Shown here in pieces: positions 1-11,384 of a stretch of 64,000 nucleotides of DNA; the stretch's first letter is position 1, and each line of letters begins with the position of its first letter. This DNA is from Erinaceus europaeus. Taxonomy: Eukaryota > Chordata > Mammalia > Eulipotyphla > Erinaceidae. The DNA lies in NCBI RefSeq assembly GCF_950295315.1, contig NC_080170.1:92240054-92304053 (forward strand). The letters run 5' to 3'. Under the pieces are notes generated by a model that saw nothing but the letters and a program-made list of their open reading frames with translations, was not told the origin of the DNA and made no database searches. The position numbers and the translations under genes were made by a program.

Positions 1-2906
1 CTGAGAGGGAAACTTATAGCCACACAGTCACATTTTAAACACCAAGAAGAAGCTCAAATGAACGACCTTACTACACACCTCAAGGACTTAGAGGAAGAGG
101 AACAAAGGAACCCTAAAGCAATAAGAAGGACAGAAATCACTAAAATTAGAGCAGAAATAAACAACATCAAAAATAAAAGAACCATACAAAAGATCAATGG
201 AGCCAAATGTTGGTTCTTTGAAAGATTAAACAAAATTGACAAACTCCTATCCAGACTCACCAAACAAAAAAGAGAGAAGACTCAAATTAATAGAATTGTA
301 AACGATGGAGGAGATATCACAACTGACACCTCAGAAATCCAGAGAATCCTGCAAAACTTCTATAAAGAACTATACGCCACCAAGCTAGAGAATCTGGAAG
401 AAATGGAACAATTCCTAGAAGCATATGCCCTTCCAAAACTGAACCAAGAAGAACTACAAAATCTAAATGCACCAATCACAGACAAATAAATTGAAACTGT
501 TATTAAGAATCTCCCCAACAACGAAAGTCCTGGACCAGATGGCTTCACAAACGAATTCTACAAAACTTTCAGGAAACAGTTAGTGCCCATACCTCTTAAG
601 CTTTTCCATAAGATTGAAGAAACAGGAATACTCCCTTCCACCTTCTTTGAAGCCAACATCACCCTGATACCAAAAGCTGATAGGGACAGAACAAAAAAGG
701 CAAACTACAGACCAATATCTCTGATGAACATAGATGCCAAAATATTAAACAAGATCTTGGCCAACCGGATACAGCAACATATCAAAAAGATTGTTCATCA
801 CGACCAAGTGGGATTCATCCCAGGAATGCAAGGTTGGTTCAACATCCATAAATCAATCAATGTCATTCACCACATCAATAAAAGCAAAGCCAAAAACCAC
901 ATGATTATCTCAATAGATGCAGAGAAAGCCTTTGACAAAATCCAACACCCATTCATGCTCAAAACTCTACAAAAAATGGGAATAGATGGGAAATTCCTCA
1001 AGATAGTGGAGTCTATATATAGCAAACCTACAGCCAACATCATACTCAATGGACAGAAGCTGAAAGCATACCCCTTCAGATCGGGGACTAGACAGGGCTG
1101 TCCACTGTCACCGTTACTCTTCAACATAGTATTGGAAGTTCTTGCCATAGCAATCAGGAAAGAGAAAGAAATCAAAGGAATACATATTGGAAGGGAAGAC
1201 GTCAAGCTCTCACTATTTGCAGACAATATGATAGTATACATAGAAAGACCTAAAGAATCCAGCAGAAAATTACTGGAAGTTATTAGGCAATATAGCAAGG
1301 TATCAGGCTACAAAATCAATGTACAAAAATCAGTGGCATTTCTTTATGCAAACACTAAATCTGAAGAAGAAGACATCCAGAAACCATACCCATTTACTGT
1401 TTGAGCAAAATCAATCAAATACCTAGGAATAAAGTTGACCAAAGCAGTGAAAGACTTGTATGCTGAAAACTATGAGTCGCTACTCAAGGAAATAGAAACT
1501 GATACCAAGAAATGGAAAGATATCCCATGCTCATGGATTGGAAGAATAAATATCATCAAAATGAATATTCTCCCCAGATCCATATACAAATTTAATGCAA
1601 TACCCATCAAAGTTTCACCAAGCTTCTTTAAGAGAATAGAACAAACACTACAATCATTTATCTGGAACATGAAAACACCTAGAATAGCCAAAACCTTCTT
1701 GAGGAAAAGAAACAGAAATGGAGGCATCATACTCCCAGATCTCAAACTATATTTCAAGGCCATCATCATCAAAACAGCATGGTACTGGAACACAGACCAG
1801 TGGAACAGAATTGAAAGCCCAGAAATAAATCCCAACACCTATGGGCATCTAATCTTTGATAAGGGGGCCCAAAGGATTAAATGGTGCTGGGAAAACTGCA
1901 TTGTAACATGCAGAAGAATAAAATTGAACCACTTTATCTCACCAGAAACAAAAATCAACTCCAAATGGATCAAAGACCTAGATGTCAGACCAGAAACAAT
2001 CAAATACTTAGAGGAAAATATTGGTAAAACACTTTCCCACCTACACTTCAAGGACATCTTTGATAATCAAACCCAATTGCAAGGAAGACTAAAGCAGAAA
2101 CAAACCAATGGGACTACATCAAATTGAAAAGCTTCTGCACATCCAAAGAAACTCTTAAACAAACAGAGAGACCCCTCACAGAATGGGAGAAGATCTTCAC
2201 ATGCCATACATCAGACAAGAAACTAATCACCAAAATATATAAAGAGCTCAGCAAACTTAGCACCAAAAAAGCAAATGACCCCATCCAAAAATAAGCAGAG
2301 GATATGAACAAAATATTTACCTCAGAGGAGAGCCAAAAAGCTAACAAACATATGAAAAACTGCTCTAGGTCACTGATTGTCAGAGAAATGCAAATTAAGA
2401 CAACACTAAGATACCACCTCACTCCTGTAAGAATGGCATACATCAAAAAGGACAGCAATAACAAATGCTGGAGAGCTTGTGGGGACAGAGGCACCCTTTT
2501 ACATTGCTGGTGGGAATGTAAATTGGTACAGCCTCTGTGGAGAGCAGTCTGGAAAACTCTCAGAAGGCTAGACATGGACCTTCCATATGATCCAGTAATT
2601 CCTCTCCTGGGGTTATACCCCAAGGACTTCATAACACCCAACCAAAAAGAGGTGTGTACTCCTATGTTCATAGCAGCACAATTCATAATAGCTAAAACCT
2701 GGAAGCAACCCAGGTGCCCAAAAACAGATGAGTGGCTGAGAAAGCTGTGGTATATATACACAATGGAAGACTATGTAGCTATCAAAAACAATGAACCCAC
2801 CTTCTCTGACCCATCTTGGACAGAGCTAGAAGGAATTATGTTAAGTGAGCTAAGTCAGAAAGATAAAGATGAGTATGGGATGATCCCCCTCGTCAACAGA
2901 AGTTGA
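1..2906 (+). pseudogene. L1 ORF2 (reverse transcriptase and C-terminal domain), disrupted
   Basis: ORF2p of L1 normally supplies endonuclease and reverse transcriptase for target-primed reverse transcription. This copy begins after the endonuclease domain. Frame 1 is open from base 1 to a TAA at 487-489 and resumes at once in the same frame. It runs to a TGA at 1402-1404 in a place where the reading clearly continues, then to a frameshift near 2060-2120. The remainder is in frame 3, with a further TAA near 2292, and ends at 2906. Visible landmarks are the RT fingers and palm (SPGPDGF near 525; RPISLMN near 710; [14 protein letters not shown] near 1087) and the C-terminal Cys-rich motif C-X3-C-X7-H-X4-C near 2470-2520. 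The usual FADD catalytic box reads FADN (about 1220), so a metal-binding aspartate is lost as well. No functional enzyme is expected. Confidence 0.93.
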
Positions 2907-3500
2907 GTCAGAAGATCTGAAAGGGAAACTAAAAGCAGGACCTGACCAAACTGTAAGTCGGCACCAAAGTAAAAGCCCTGTGGTGAGGGGCAGACATGCA
3001 GCTTCCTGGGCCATTCGGGCTTGGAGTGGGTGGGAGGGATGGGTCACAGTCTTTTGGTGGTGGGAATGGTGTTTATGTACACTCCTAGCACAATGTAGAC
3101 ATATAAATCACTAGTTAATTAATATGAGGGGGGAAAATCAATTGTATGTCTCATAGTTTTTCAAAACACAAACTGATTCTTTTTAATATATAGGCTGTGT
3201 ATTTGATATTTGTGTATTTCCCTACTAGGGAAAGAGAGAGGCAGACTGGGAGTATGGACTGACCAGTCAATGCCCATGTTCAGCCGGGAAGCAATTACAG
3301 AAGCCAGACCTTCCACCTTCTGCAACCCTCAATGACCCAGTGTCCATGCTCCCAAAGGGATAGAGAATGGGAAAGCTATCGGGGGAGTGCGTGGGAAATG
3401 GAGATTGGGTGGTGGGAATTGTGTGGAATTGTACCCCTCCTACCCTATGGTTTTGTTAATTAATCCTTTCTTAACTAAAAAAAAATTTAAAAAAAAGAAT
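1..3500 (+). mobile_element. L1 retrotransposon, sense, 3' part (enters from the left edge)
   Basis: The window opens inside an L1 ORF2. Reverse-transcriptase and C-terminal coding sequence is followed by a 3'UTR from about 2907 to 3470 and an A-rich tail to about 3500. The 3'UTR is the reverse complement of blocks at 17640-19050, 39880-40345 and 51004-51330, so all belong to related L1 subfamilies. The end towards the tail reads CCTACCCTATGGTTTTGTTA. The 5' end lies outside the window, so full length cannot be judged. This is a dead copy (see the ORF2 entry). Confidence 0.93.
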
Positions 3501-3517
3501 CTTATCCATGGAACTCA

Positions 3518-3730
3518 AGGGAGTATATATTATTTTTTATTAATTTGTTTTGATAGACACAGAGAAAAATTGAGAGGCTGAGGGAGACAGAAAAGGAGAA
3601 AGAGAGACACCTGCAGCACTGCTTCATCACCTGTGAAACTTCTTTCTGCTGGTGGGGACTGAGGGATTGAACCTAGGTCCTTGCACATGGTAGTTTGTGT
3701 GCTCTATAGGGCGCACCACCACCTGGTCCC
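3518..3730 (-). mobile_element. tRNA-derived SINE, antisense
   Basis: A T-rich start is followed by GATAGACACAGAGAAAAATT and GACACCTGCAGCACTGCTTC, ending in CACCACCACCTGGTCCCC. This is the reverse complement of the window's common SINE. Divergence is moderate, and the boundaries are approximate. Confidence 0.8.
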
Positions 3731-4857
3731 CTTTGTGTGTAATTGTAATGACCCAGAATGTTCGGCTGTCTCAGCTGCCTACCATTAATACTCACGAAAA
3801 ACAGGTGGGTAGGTATCTGCGTCACACTTACACCAGGATAGGAGCCCCAGGGCTAAGATAACTCTGTTATGGCTTATTCAATGTCTCTAAGTAATGAGAA
3901 AGGTTCCTACAGGGAAATGAGATTCACTTTATCCAGATTAAAAGATTAGACCTTTAGGTAATTGCAGGGATAACTGTAACTGATAAGAGAAATGTAATTC
4001 ACAGTTCCTGTCTCTCTCTGCATTTGTGAGTAAGGAGATTCTACAGTATGATGAAACCTGCCTCAGGTTCCCTCCTCAGGTTCCTTCCTTCAGCTGGTCC
4101 CAGTTTTCTCACTGTTGGTGCTGGAGATGGTCCTTGTTGCCACTAGCTTTGCTGAAGTGTAGACATTGCTCCTTTCAAGGCATGAACTTCAGCCTCACCC
4201 TGGAGAGATTCTCAATTTGCTTTCTATTCCTGAACTCAAGGTCTAGTGTTGCAATTTATATTAAAGTCAGCAGACTGTCACATTTATCCCAAACCCCTTC
4301 TTTCCAGTGTTCCCCTGCACTTTCCTTTCAATCCCCTTCTTTCCTTGGATAAGTATATCTCCCTCTCTCTGTCTTTTCTTTTGCAATTGAAAGCCTCCTC
4401 ACCCCCCGACTCTTTCTCCTTAGCTCTTAAGTTACTTACCAAATGTGCTCTTGTTAAAGATCTGATGATATAGGTATGTTGCTTTCCATTACACTTCTAA
4501 TCTGCATTTGGGTGGATTTTATTCCATGTTCCTGTGTCTCTACTGATTTTAGAACAAGGGTGGAATGTCTAAAGCTAGAAATGAATGAAGAAAGAGTTGG
4601 GAATCATCCTAGTCTGGACTAGTGCAGGAAAGCTTCTATTACTGGTCAAGTTAGAGCTGAACTGGCAACTAACATGGGTTCAAAATATCTACTCAGGGAA
4701 GTTGGAATGACAATACAAGCCATTGGAAATGGAACAGATGAAAAGACGGGCTTTATATACCTGTGAGCCTGGCTGTACTGCAGACTAAAGGCTTTCTGTT
4801 TGGGTAAAGTTAAAGCACCTCCCTAACATGATATTGATTAAACCTGTGCTTCCCTTT

Positions 4858-4985
4858 TGCTAATTGTGTAATCTTTGACACATGTAATTCTTTTCTCAAT
4901 TTCTATTTCCTGGTCTCTATACTGTCAATAATAATGCTTGCTCACATTATATTGTGAGGATTACAGATCAAGAACATAATTATCA
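4858..4985 (+). mobile_element. MIR-like ancient SINE fragment
   Basis: Carries the MIR core order: a not-on-time CTTTGACA stretch, TTTCTCAATTTCTATTTCCT, then CAATAATAATGCTTGCTCAC and GTGAGGATTA. This is very diverged, recognised by pattern only. Confidence 0.5.
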
Positions 4986-5027
4986 CCAGACGTGCCTTGC
5001 ATAAGTGGTCATTCACTCAATATAGCT

Positions 5028-5135
5028 CTAATCACTTACCACCTGTGTGGTCTTGAAGACTCATTTGACATCGGAGGCTTCAATGTCCTGCATAATGAAA
5101 GGAGTCAGACTAAACCACTTCTATGTCCCCATCCA
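5028..5135 (+). mobile_element. MIR-like ancient SINE fragment
   Basis: CACTTACCACCTGTGTGGTC followed by a diverged version of the rest of the MIR core (CATAATGAAAGGAGTCAGAC). Pattern recognition only. Confidence 0.5.
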
Positions 5136-6487
5136 ACTTGAATGTATTAGAATCTATTCTGAACTCTTACTGGACAGGGCAATCTTGTTTTCTAAGGCTA
5201 TTTTGAAGCCATCCAGTGACTCAGGCCCAAACCCACAAATTAGATTAAATCACATCATGTTTTTAAAAACCTCTTTTAAAACATTAAAGCCCACATATAT
5301 GTTTAAATAACCATGTCAAATTCATAGTCCCTGCAGAGGGCTTTTTATTATTCTCTTTTAAAATGAAAGTCCCTCCCGTTGACTTTCTAAATGTGCTTTA
5401 TTAGGCCTTCAGCCTGTTGTTAACCATTTTCAGTCTCCTATTAAACTCTGTCCTCCTAAAGCTGAATGCTTTGCTACTCCCTGAGAACTCACCCAGGATG
5501 ACGACAGAGTGGGCACTTAATATGCTAAATAATAATAATATAAAATCAAAATGTGTAGCAATCACTGGCTACCCAGTAGGGGTCTGCCATTCACTTCCTT
5601 TATCAGTAATTTTCACAATTCTACATTGAAAGGGAAGGGATAGATCCCTGCACAGCAAACGTCTGCAGGCTCCAGGCTGTGGTAAGTAGGGTATCTAATA
5701 TCCAAAAAAAATTAATATGCAACCTCTAAAGAAACATATGCAATGAAAGGAAATGGATTCTCAGATAAGGAAGTTTAGTGCTAAGGAAGAAAGACAACTA
5801 ATTTGCACAAGAAAAGAGTAGATGTAGTCGATTTCCTCTCTACTGATCAATTATGCTTGGATATAGTTTTCCCTTTTCTTTATTTCAAACACAAAGTCAA
5901 GGGTTTCCTGCTCCTTTATGTTCCATAAACCAAGTCGTTCAGATAAGCAGTCCTTTGCTCTATCAACTAATTACTTTCTGATTTGCTTTGATCTATTATT
6001 CAAGCAGTAATTCCATTTTCATTACACTCATAATGTAAAACCCAAATATAATCACTGTTGCAAAAGGAGATAACATGAAAGTTGTTGATTTAGAAGAGAT
6101 ACTTCCTTGTGCTCAAGAGCTGTGATATGTGACACACATATTTTCCATGCCATTGATACAACTGACCTTGTTTTAAGCCTAGTCTGTTCTCTATAGATCT
6201 TTCTGGGGCAGAAAACATTCATTTAAGAATTGTGCTTTTGGAATTGGTAGATAGGTCACCAAATAGAGCTCACAGACAGGTTCTAGGTCCAGGAGGTATT
6301 CTAAAGGACACTAATTCTAAAGTGTTCAGATGTTTAATAACATTTCTCTAGTATACCCTTCCTGGATAGCTTTAATGATTTTAGCAGAGTAAGAGAGCAG
6401 TTGAATATCACATATATTGGAATTGCTCTTTGTTAAGAATCCATTTACATGCACCGAGTGTGATCTATTATTTGCTTTTATAGTTTG

Positions 6488-6668
6488 TCAGACTAGAGAG
6501 TTAGCTCATTGGGTAGGTGTGTGTCTTGCCTTTTGCACAATCAGGTTTGAGCCTCAGTACCAAGTGGGAGGGCCAAGGCACTGGAGGAACACACTGAACA
6601 AATGGTGATGTTTCTCTGTCTCTTTCTGAATGAGTATGGCTGAGATCTGACTTTGAAAAAAAGAAAAA
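6488..6668 (+). mobile_element. tRNA-derived SINE, sense (older variant)
   Basis: The head AGAGTTAGCTCATTGGGTAG resembles a tRNA A box. GGTTTGAGCCTCAGTACC near 6545 resembles a B box. The body contains TCTCTGTCTCTTTCTGAATG and the element ends in an A-rich tail at about 6655-6680. It differs from the common SINE in lacking the CACCTGCAGG block. Confidence 0.7.
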
Positions 6669-6727
6669 AGAAAAAATGAATTTGCCATCTATTAAGAACC
6701 ATCTTCACTTGTGATTCTCAAGTAAGG

Positions 6728-6734
6728 TCTTTCT

Positions 6735-6779
<45 letters not shown>
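6728..6779 (+). repeat. (CTTT)n microsatellite
   Basis: Roughly twelve uninterrupted TTCT/CTTT units, slightly degenerate at both edges. Confidence 0.95.
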
Positions 6780-6780
<1 letters not shown>

Positions 6781-6784
6781 TTGC

Positions 6785-7892
6785 TTTTTCTCATCTTCAC
6801 TCTAATTCCCAGTTTCATGAAGCAGCCTTTGTTATAACTTTATTTAGTTTTGTGGATTTATTTGTTATTCTACAACATCAAGACTTCTGTTCAAAGTGCA
6901 TTGTGACTTTTCTATTGTGTTATTTTACCTGGAAAAGACTTTAGAGTCTGGTGACATTTGGCTTCCTTTTGAAAGCTATGGGATTGATGATAATTGACTT
7001 TATGATATCAAAAAATTAGTGAGGAATTTGATGGCCATGGTACCTTGTAAATAGCAACCATGCCACTTGTTCTTTGTGAAAGGAAAGGAATGATTAAATT
7101 ATATTCTGATCCTGGATATTATGAAAGGGTCCCTGGTTTATGAAAAGTATTCAAAGGATTGGACACAGCACAAAAAAAGTGTTTGTTGGTGCTAGTTTGT
7201 GGGTTTTCTTTGTCTCTGACTCTTAGGAGCAAAATTATGTAACTTCAAAAATAATGAGGTAGTTGGTACTTAAGATCAATGTCACTAACATAAAAATTAA
7301 TGAGTATTCAGATTTCCACATTATGGATAACTCCTGTTGATGAAATCTGACTTAATTCAATTACTTTTAAAATTTATAGGAAAGTGCTTCTGGATTTGCT
7401 TTCCTAATAGAAGAAATTATTTTACAGTTGCTTACTTCTTAATTCTCTGAGAAAACTTTTTCAGTTCAATATGGAAATAAGTATAGCTTCTCACCATTAT
7501 ATTATGGTAGGGATGGATGAGGTCACTTAAATAGTTTAAGATAATACAGGTAAATATTTGTAACAGTTCATGCCAGTCACCACTGTCATCATAATATATC
7601 ATTATTATCATGATAAATTATTTGATTCCTGATGAATTTAATTCTTTGTAAATAAAGATGGCTCCTCCAAACTTTAGTACTTTGTAGGTGTGGGGGGAGA
7701 AGATGTGGGGTTGTGGAGCCTAGTAGAAATTACTTTTGGTTTTCTACCATCAGTTTGGTTTATTATTAAATGTGTTCACAGTCAAAACCACTTTTGAAAA
7801 TTCCTTCGAGGTAGGAAGGAACTAAACTCCATATATTCATCCACTTTATCAATTTTTATTTTCCATTGGCTTATAGAAGAGGTGACAGTGTT
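6785..7892. other. Unique AT-rich non-coding DNA
   Basis: No open frame above 60 codons with a start and no repeat that I recognise. A short G-rich patch lies at 7690-7715. Confidence 0.55.
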
Positions 7893-8004
7893 TTGCAGAC
7901 ACCTATTATGGGGAGAGGAGAAACTGTGCCTATTAGTCAACAACTGTACTGTAAACCATAACCCTCCAATAAAATATTAAAAATAGATAAAAAAGAAAGT
8001 AGAA
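7893..8004 (+). mobile_element. L1 3'-end fragment, sense
   Basis: ACACCTATTATGGGGAGAGG to ACTGTACTGTAAACCATAAC followed by an AATAAAA-type tail. The same end is seen at 16720-16802, and antisense near 31615 and 37870. Short and diverged. Confidence 0.6.
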
Positions 8005-8220
8005 TCGGGCTGACAAAATAGCCCACTTAAATAGTGTGCTGCTTAGTCATATGCGTGATCCAGGTTTGAGCCCAGCACCTACTGCACTGAAGAAAGTGTT
8101 CCTGTTGTGGTATTCTCTCTCCTCTCTCACCTCTCTCTCTTTCCCCTTCTGTATCTATCTGAAAAAGTCAGCTGGAATGGTAGAACCTCCAAAGATGACA
8201 AAGGAAGAATAAAAGAAAGG
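8005..8220 (+). mobile_element. tRNA-derived SINE, sense (older)
   Basis: A diverged tRNA-like head (GGGCTGACAAAATAGCCCAC), a B-box-like CCAGGTTTGAGCCCAGCACC, then a pyrimidine-rich body and A-rich tail. It is inserted directly after the L1 3'-end fragment. Confidence 0.7.
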
Positions 8221-8519
8221 CAGGCAAAAAGTCAGGCTATTCCTAGATTCATTCAACTCCATGTTTACCTTCTAAATTGTTGGAATGTTCTTGAATATCT
8301 TTCTTCTCATTAAATTGAAATTGTCTAATTGTACAGTCTAAGAGCTTATAATGGGTAATCTATTGCAAAAGTGGTTTTGATTGTGAGAGCTGTTTTTTTT
8401 TTTTTTTTGTTTTAGTTTGAGTACTCATTACTGTTTTAATGCTCTTATAAGGGAACCCTGAGTAACTATAGTAACTATATGCAAATTAATTTACATACTA
8501 AAAGCTAATATGTGTAACT
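8221..8519. other. Unique non-coding DNA
   Basis: AT-rich with a T run at 8393-8409. No gene or recognised repeat. Confidence 0.5.
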
Positions 8520-9115
8520 TGCACATATATCAAATGCTTTTTCTCATTTAATACTGAGATGTGAAATCTATGAGATGGATATTCTTTCAGTTTTCCAGAG
8601 GAGCAACTTGGAACACAGAAGACTTACATGACTTGTTCAGGTTACCCACTTAGGAAGAGACAAAATTGGGGTTTCAAGATCATAAATTGGCCTTTTCATA
8701 TATTAAGTTGATTAATTTTTTAAATATTTATTTATTTCCCTTGTTGTTTTATTGTTGTAGTTATTATTGTTGTTGATGTCGACACTGTTGGATAGGACAG
8801 AGAGAAATGGAGAGAGGAGGGGAAGACAGAGAGGGGGAAAGACAGATAGACACCTGCAGACCTGCTTCACTGCCTCTGAAGAGACTCCCCTGCAGGTGGG
8901 AAGCCGGGGGCTGGAACTGGGATCCTTAGGCTGGCCCTTGTGCTTTGCACCACCTGCGCTTAACCCGCTGTGCTACCGCCCAACTCCCTTAAGTTGATTA
9001 ATTCTTACAGAAATCTATCATATAGATACTACTTCTTGTAGAGGGGAAACTGAAGTTTACAGAAATGAAGTAACTTATACTTACCTCCTACCTGTTATCA
9101 CACTCTGGTAAGGAA
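8520..9115 (-). mobile_element. MIR-like fragment, antisense, split by a younger SINE
   Basis: 8520-8702 reads like an antisense MIR core (TTTTCTCATTTAATACTGAG, TTTTCCAGAGGAGCAACTTG, GACTTGTTCAGGTTACCCAC). A second, similar stretch follows the SINE at 9000-9115 (GAGGGGAAACTGAAGTTTAC). The two parts may be two MIRs or one with internal duplication. Both are highly diverged. Confidence 0.5.
8718..8988 (-). mobile_element. Hedgehog-type tRNA SINE, antisense, with target-site duplication
   Basis: A full-length copy in reverse: ATTTATTTATTTCCCTTGTT, triplet-rich T/G part, GACAGAGAGAAATGGAGAGA, CTCCCCTGCAGGTGGGAAGC, GCTACCGCCCAACTCCC. It is flanked by a perfect 15-bp duplication TTAAGTTGATTAATT at 8703-8717 and 8989-9003, which fixes both ends. 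The tRNA-like A and B boxes are part of the SINE's internal pol III promoter and are not a tRNA gene. Confidence 0.93.
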
Positions 9116-9695
9116 AGAAGTGTCATGCCACACACACTATCAGCCAGTTGAGATGCTTCCAGGATCCAGTGTCCAGTGTCCAGTATGAAACCTATATTAA
9201 AAGAAACTAATTCAGAAACTGTCGGACAGTGGAAGAGAAACCTAGATGTGTTTACACTGACATACATCACATGTGGTGTAATTTTGCAAAGTGTAGCCCT
9301 GAAACTATTTTCCTCATAGTATTTATTGACCAAAGAACATCATTACATCAAAGCAAAAGAGTAACAAAAAAGTATTTTTGTAACGGCACACAAATCAGAT
9401 TAGTTAATATTTGATCACCTTGATATTGCTGTATATGTTACTCATCAAGCAGCCTCTTTGATGCCACACAGAATATTGCATCTAACCTCAGGCCCACCTT
9501 TATTACAAACTCTGTGAGTACTGCTGGTTTCCATAACCATATGTGAGCTCAGGCATTTTGCCTACAAGGGTCTGTTGACCTGGTAACCTGTTAATTCCTG
9601 GCCTTCACCAGATACCCTTTCATCAGAGAACAGGAACTGTGCATGGAATCTGAGTACTGCACAGAGTCAAGCATTTCTTTACATTTGTTTGTTTT
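9116..9695. other. Unique non-coding DNA
   Basis: Frames here are under 85 codons and lack recognisable motifs. There is a short direct repeat CCAGTGTCCAGTGTCCAGTA at 9165-9184. Confidence 0.5.
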
Positions 9696-9870
9696 ATTAA
9701 TAGTTTATTTATTTACTTGTTTATTTTAATGAGAGAGCTATAGAAATAAAGATAGAGACCAGAGCACTGCTCAGCTCTACCTTGTAGTGGCAGTGGGATT
9801 AAACCTGGGATCTTGAAGCTTCAGACATGAAAATCTTTCACATAACCATTATGCTATCTCCTTGGCATTC
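9696..9870 (-). mobile_element. tRNA-derived SINE, antisense (old)
   Basis: TTTATTTATTTACTTGTTTA, GAGACCAGAGCACTGCTCAG, GGGATTAAACCTGGGATCTT. This is a diverged antisense SINE variant with approximate ends. Confidence 0.65.
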
Positions 9871-10439
9871 TTTATTTTTATTACATAACTCCTAATGATA
9901 AAACAAAGAAAATAGAATGAGAAAGTAACAGCAGTGCAAGCATAGATCAATAAATAATGGACACCTGAATCAGAGGTCTCCCGCAAATTGCTTCTTGGTT
10001 AAAGTAAGTGTGAATTTGGTTGTATTCATTTATAATTGTTGAACAGAGCACTGTGTGCTGTCTCTGGTACAGAGAGTTTAGGAACATACTCAGGAGAATT
10101 CAAGGAATATGAGAGGAGTCAATAAGGCTGTTATATGGGAGCATATTGAAAAAACATGCTAGCAATACTGACTGACAGGAACCTAGCTAAAGATTCAAAA
10201 GATAGGGAGTTGGGCAGTAGCGCAGCGGGTTAAGTGTACATGGCATGAAGCGCAAGGACCTGCTGAAGGATCCCGGTTTGAAGCCTCTGGCTCCCCACCT
10301 GCAGGGGAGTCACTTCACAAGTGAGGAAGCAGGTCTGCAGGTGTCTATCTTTTTCTCTGCCTCTCTGTCTTCCTCTCCTCTTTCCTGTCTGTCCTATCCA
10401 ACAACAATGACATCAATAACTACAACAATAAAACAAGGG

Positions 10440-10758
10440 TGTTGGTATGTTTCATATTGCTTTGGTCTCCTTCCCCCCACCAGGAGAATTGGTTTGACCC
10501 TTGCTAGTTTCACGGGCCCTCTTTCTCCCCGCCTCCTATGTTATGTAGTTCCAGAGTTCTTGGCGCAGCTGCGTGAGGGGATGCAGGACAGATCTGTGTG
10601 GTGATTAGTTTAAGGGTCTCTCTCTGCTGCCAGAGCAGAAAGACAGGAGAGCACATGTTTGCCTGCTCATGAATAAAGCCTCTCTGTCCAGCCGTGTGTC
10701 TCTGGTCGTCTCTGTCTACTGCCGCGAAGCTAGCCTGGCCTGCTGGGCTTTAATGACA
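10440..10758 (+). repeat. 5' LTR of the 2.3 kb element
   Basis: Begins TGTTGGTATG and ends TTTAATGACA. An AATAAA polyadenylation signal lies near 10671, followed by a CT/GT-rich U5. It contains an 8-base stretch (around 10650) absent from the 3' copy, and its last 20 bases differ from the 3' LTR end. Confidence 0.9.
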
Positions 10759-10760
10759 AA

Positions 10761-10778
10761 TGGTGCCCACGTGGACCT
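10761..10778 (+). promoter_or_regulatory. Primer-binding site, Lys-tRNA-like, altered
   Basis: TGGTGCCCACGTGGACCT lies two bases after the LTR. It fits the Lys-1,2 type site of class II elements with a C-to-T change at position 4 and a missing A. tRNA assignment is by memory of the family pattern. Confidence 0.6.
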
Positions 10779-10793
10779 GACCTGCACATCTCT

Positions 10794-10802
10794 CAGATAA
10801 GT
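10794..10802 (+). promoter_or_regulatory. Degenerate splice donor in leader
   Basis: CAGATAAGT stands where the provirus has CAGGTAAGT (41072-41080). The invariant GT is AT, so this donor would be dead in this copy. Confidence 0.45.
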
Positions 10803-10828
10803 AAAGACAATTTGGCTACCTATGTACT

Positions 10829-11140
10829 ATGGCCTTCTCTTCTGCTTGTGAAGAGATCTCCAAAGGCCTCTGCCCTTTCTTCACGAGACTGTTTTGCTGT
10901 TTCTGGAACATTTATCTCTGGACCATTCTGTGGTTTCTGCCCAATGCCAACCCGCAGGAGCCCAACGCCAGCCCGTATGAGCCAGCTTTCCGCCGAGTGG
11001 TGCGGGATATTGGGCGCGGGCTCCCTCCGTGCTGCTCGGCCGCTGGGAGCAGGGCAGCAGACATGGCGGCTCATCATGGCCGCCACCCCAGGGCACCTTG
11101 GCCCGCGCCTTCTGCACAGCTGGCCCACCCGCCCTCCTGA
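10829..11140 (+). pseudogene. Possible gag N-terminal remnant of the 2.3 kb element
   Basis: A 103-codon open frame starts at the first ATG after the leader. Its first 40 residues share only a weak pattern with the Gag start of the provirus (M-x-F-S, then E-E, S, L, then a hydrophobic stretch rich in F, W and L). The remainder, over a GC-rich patch, has no resemblance to Gag. A second frame of 181 codons (10812-11357) overlaps it. Coding status is doubtful. Confidence 0.3.
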
Positions 11141-11384
11141 TATGAAGTCTGGACAGATCCCAGAACACCTGGAGACCACAGGTTCCCTGCCGAAATGGCC
11201 CCCTGGTGGACATCCTCAACTCGGCTCTGAAGTCAGAAGAGCTAGAATATGCAGAGATTCGTCCAGAGATCTCAACCTACAATTCCTAGAAGTGGAGCTG
11301 TGCGGGAAGCCACCTCTGGATGGTGACCCCCCCACCCCAACAACTAAGACAGTATAGATCTAAATTCGTGTTTAAAATGACATG

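Larger units (their letters stand above)
3731..6487. other. Unique non-coding DNA
   Basis: No credible gene was found. Open frames here are short (at most 108 codons) and without recognisable motifs or splice structure. The stretch is AT-rich and holds the two MIR fragments listed separately. A pyrimidine-rich part lies at 4020-4420. Confidence 0.6.

Noticed and set aside
4026..4352. 108-codon plus-strand frame as a host exon
   Set aside because: No domain, no supported splice sites, pyrimidine-rich bias only. A host exon is possible but not supported.
10205..10300. tRNA gene (A and B box-like sequence)
   Set aside because: It is the tRNA-derived head of a SINE with an AATAAA-rich tail and target duplications. 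The cloverleaf is not intact, and the same applies to the other SINEs.
10812..11357. 181-codon frame as a real gene
   Set aside because: It has a non-ATG-like context upstream of the better ATG at 10829, overlaps another frame, and has no recognised domain or conservation that I can show.
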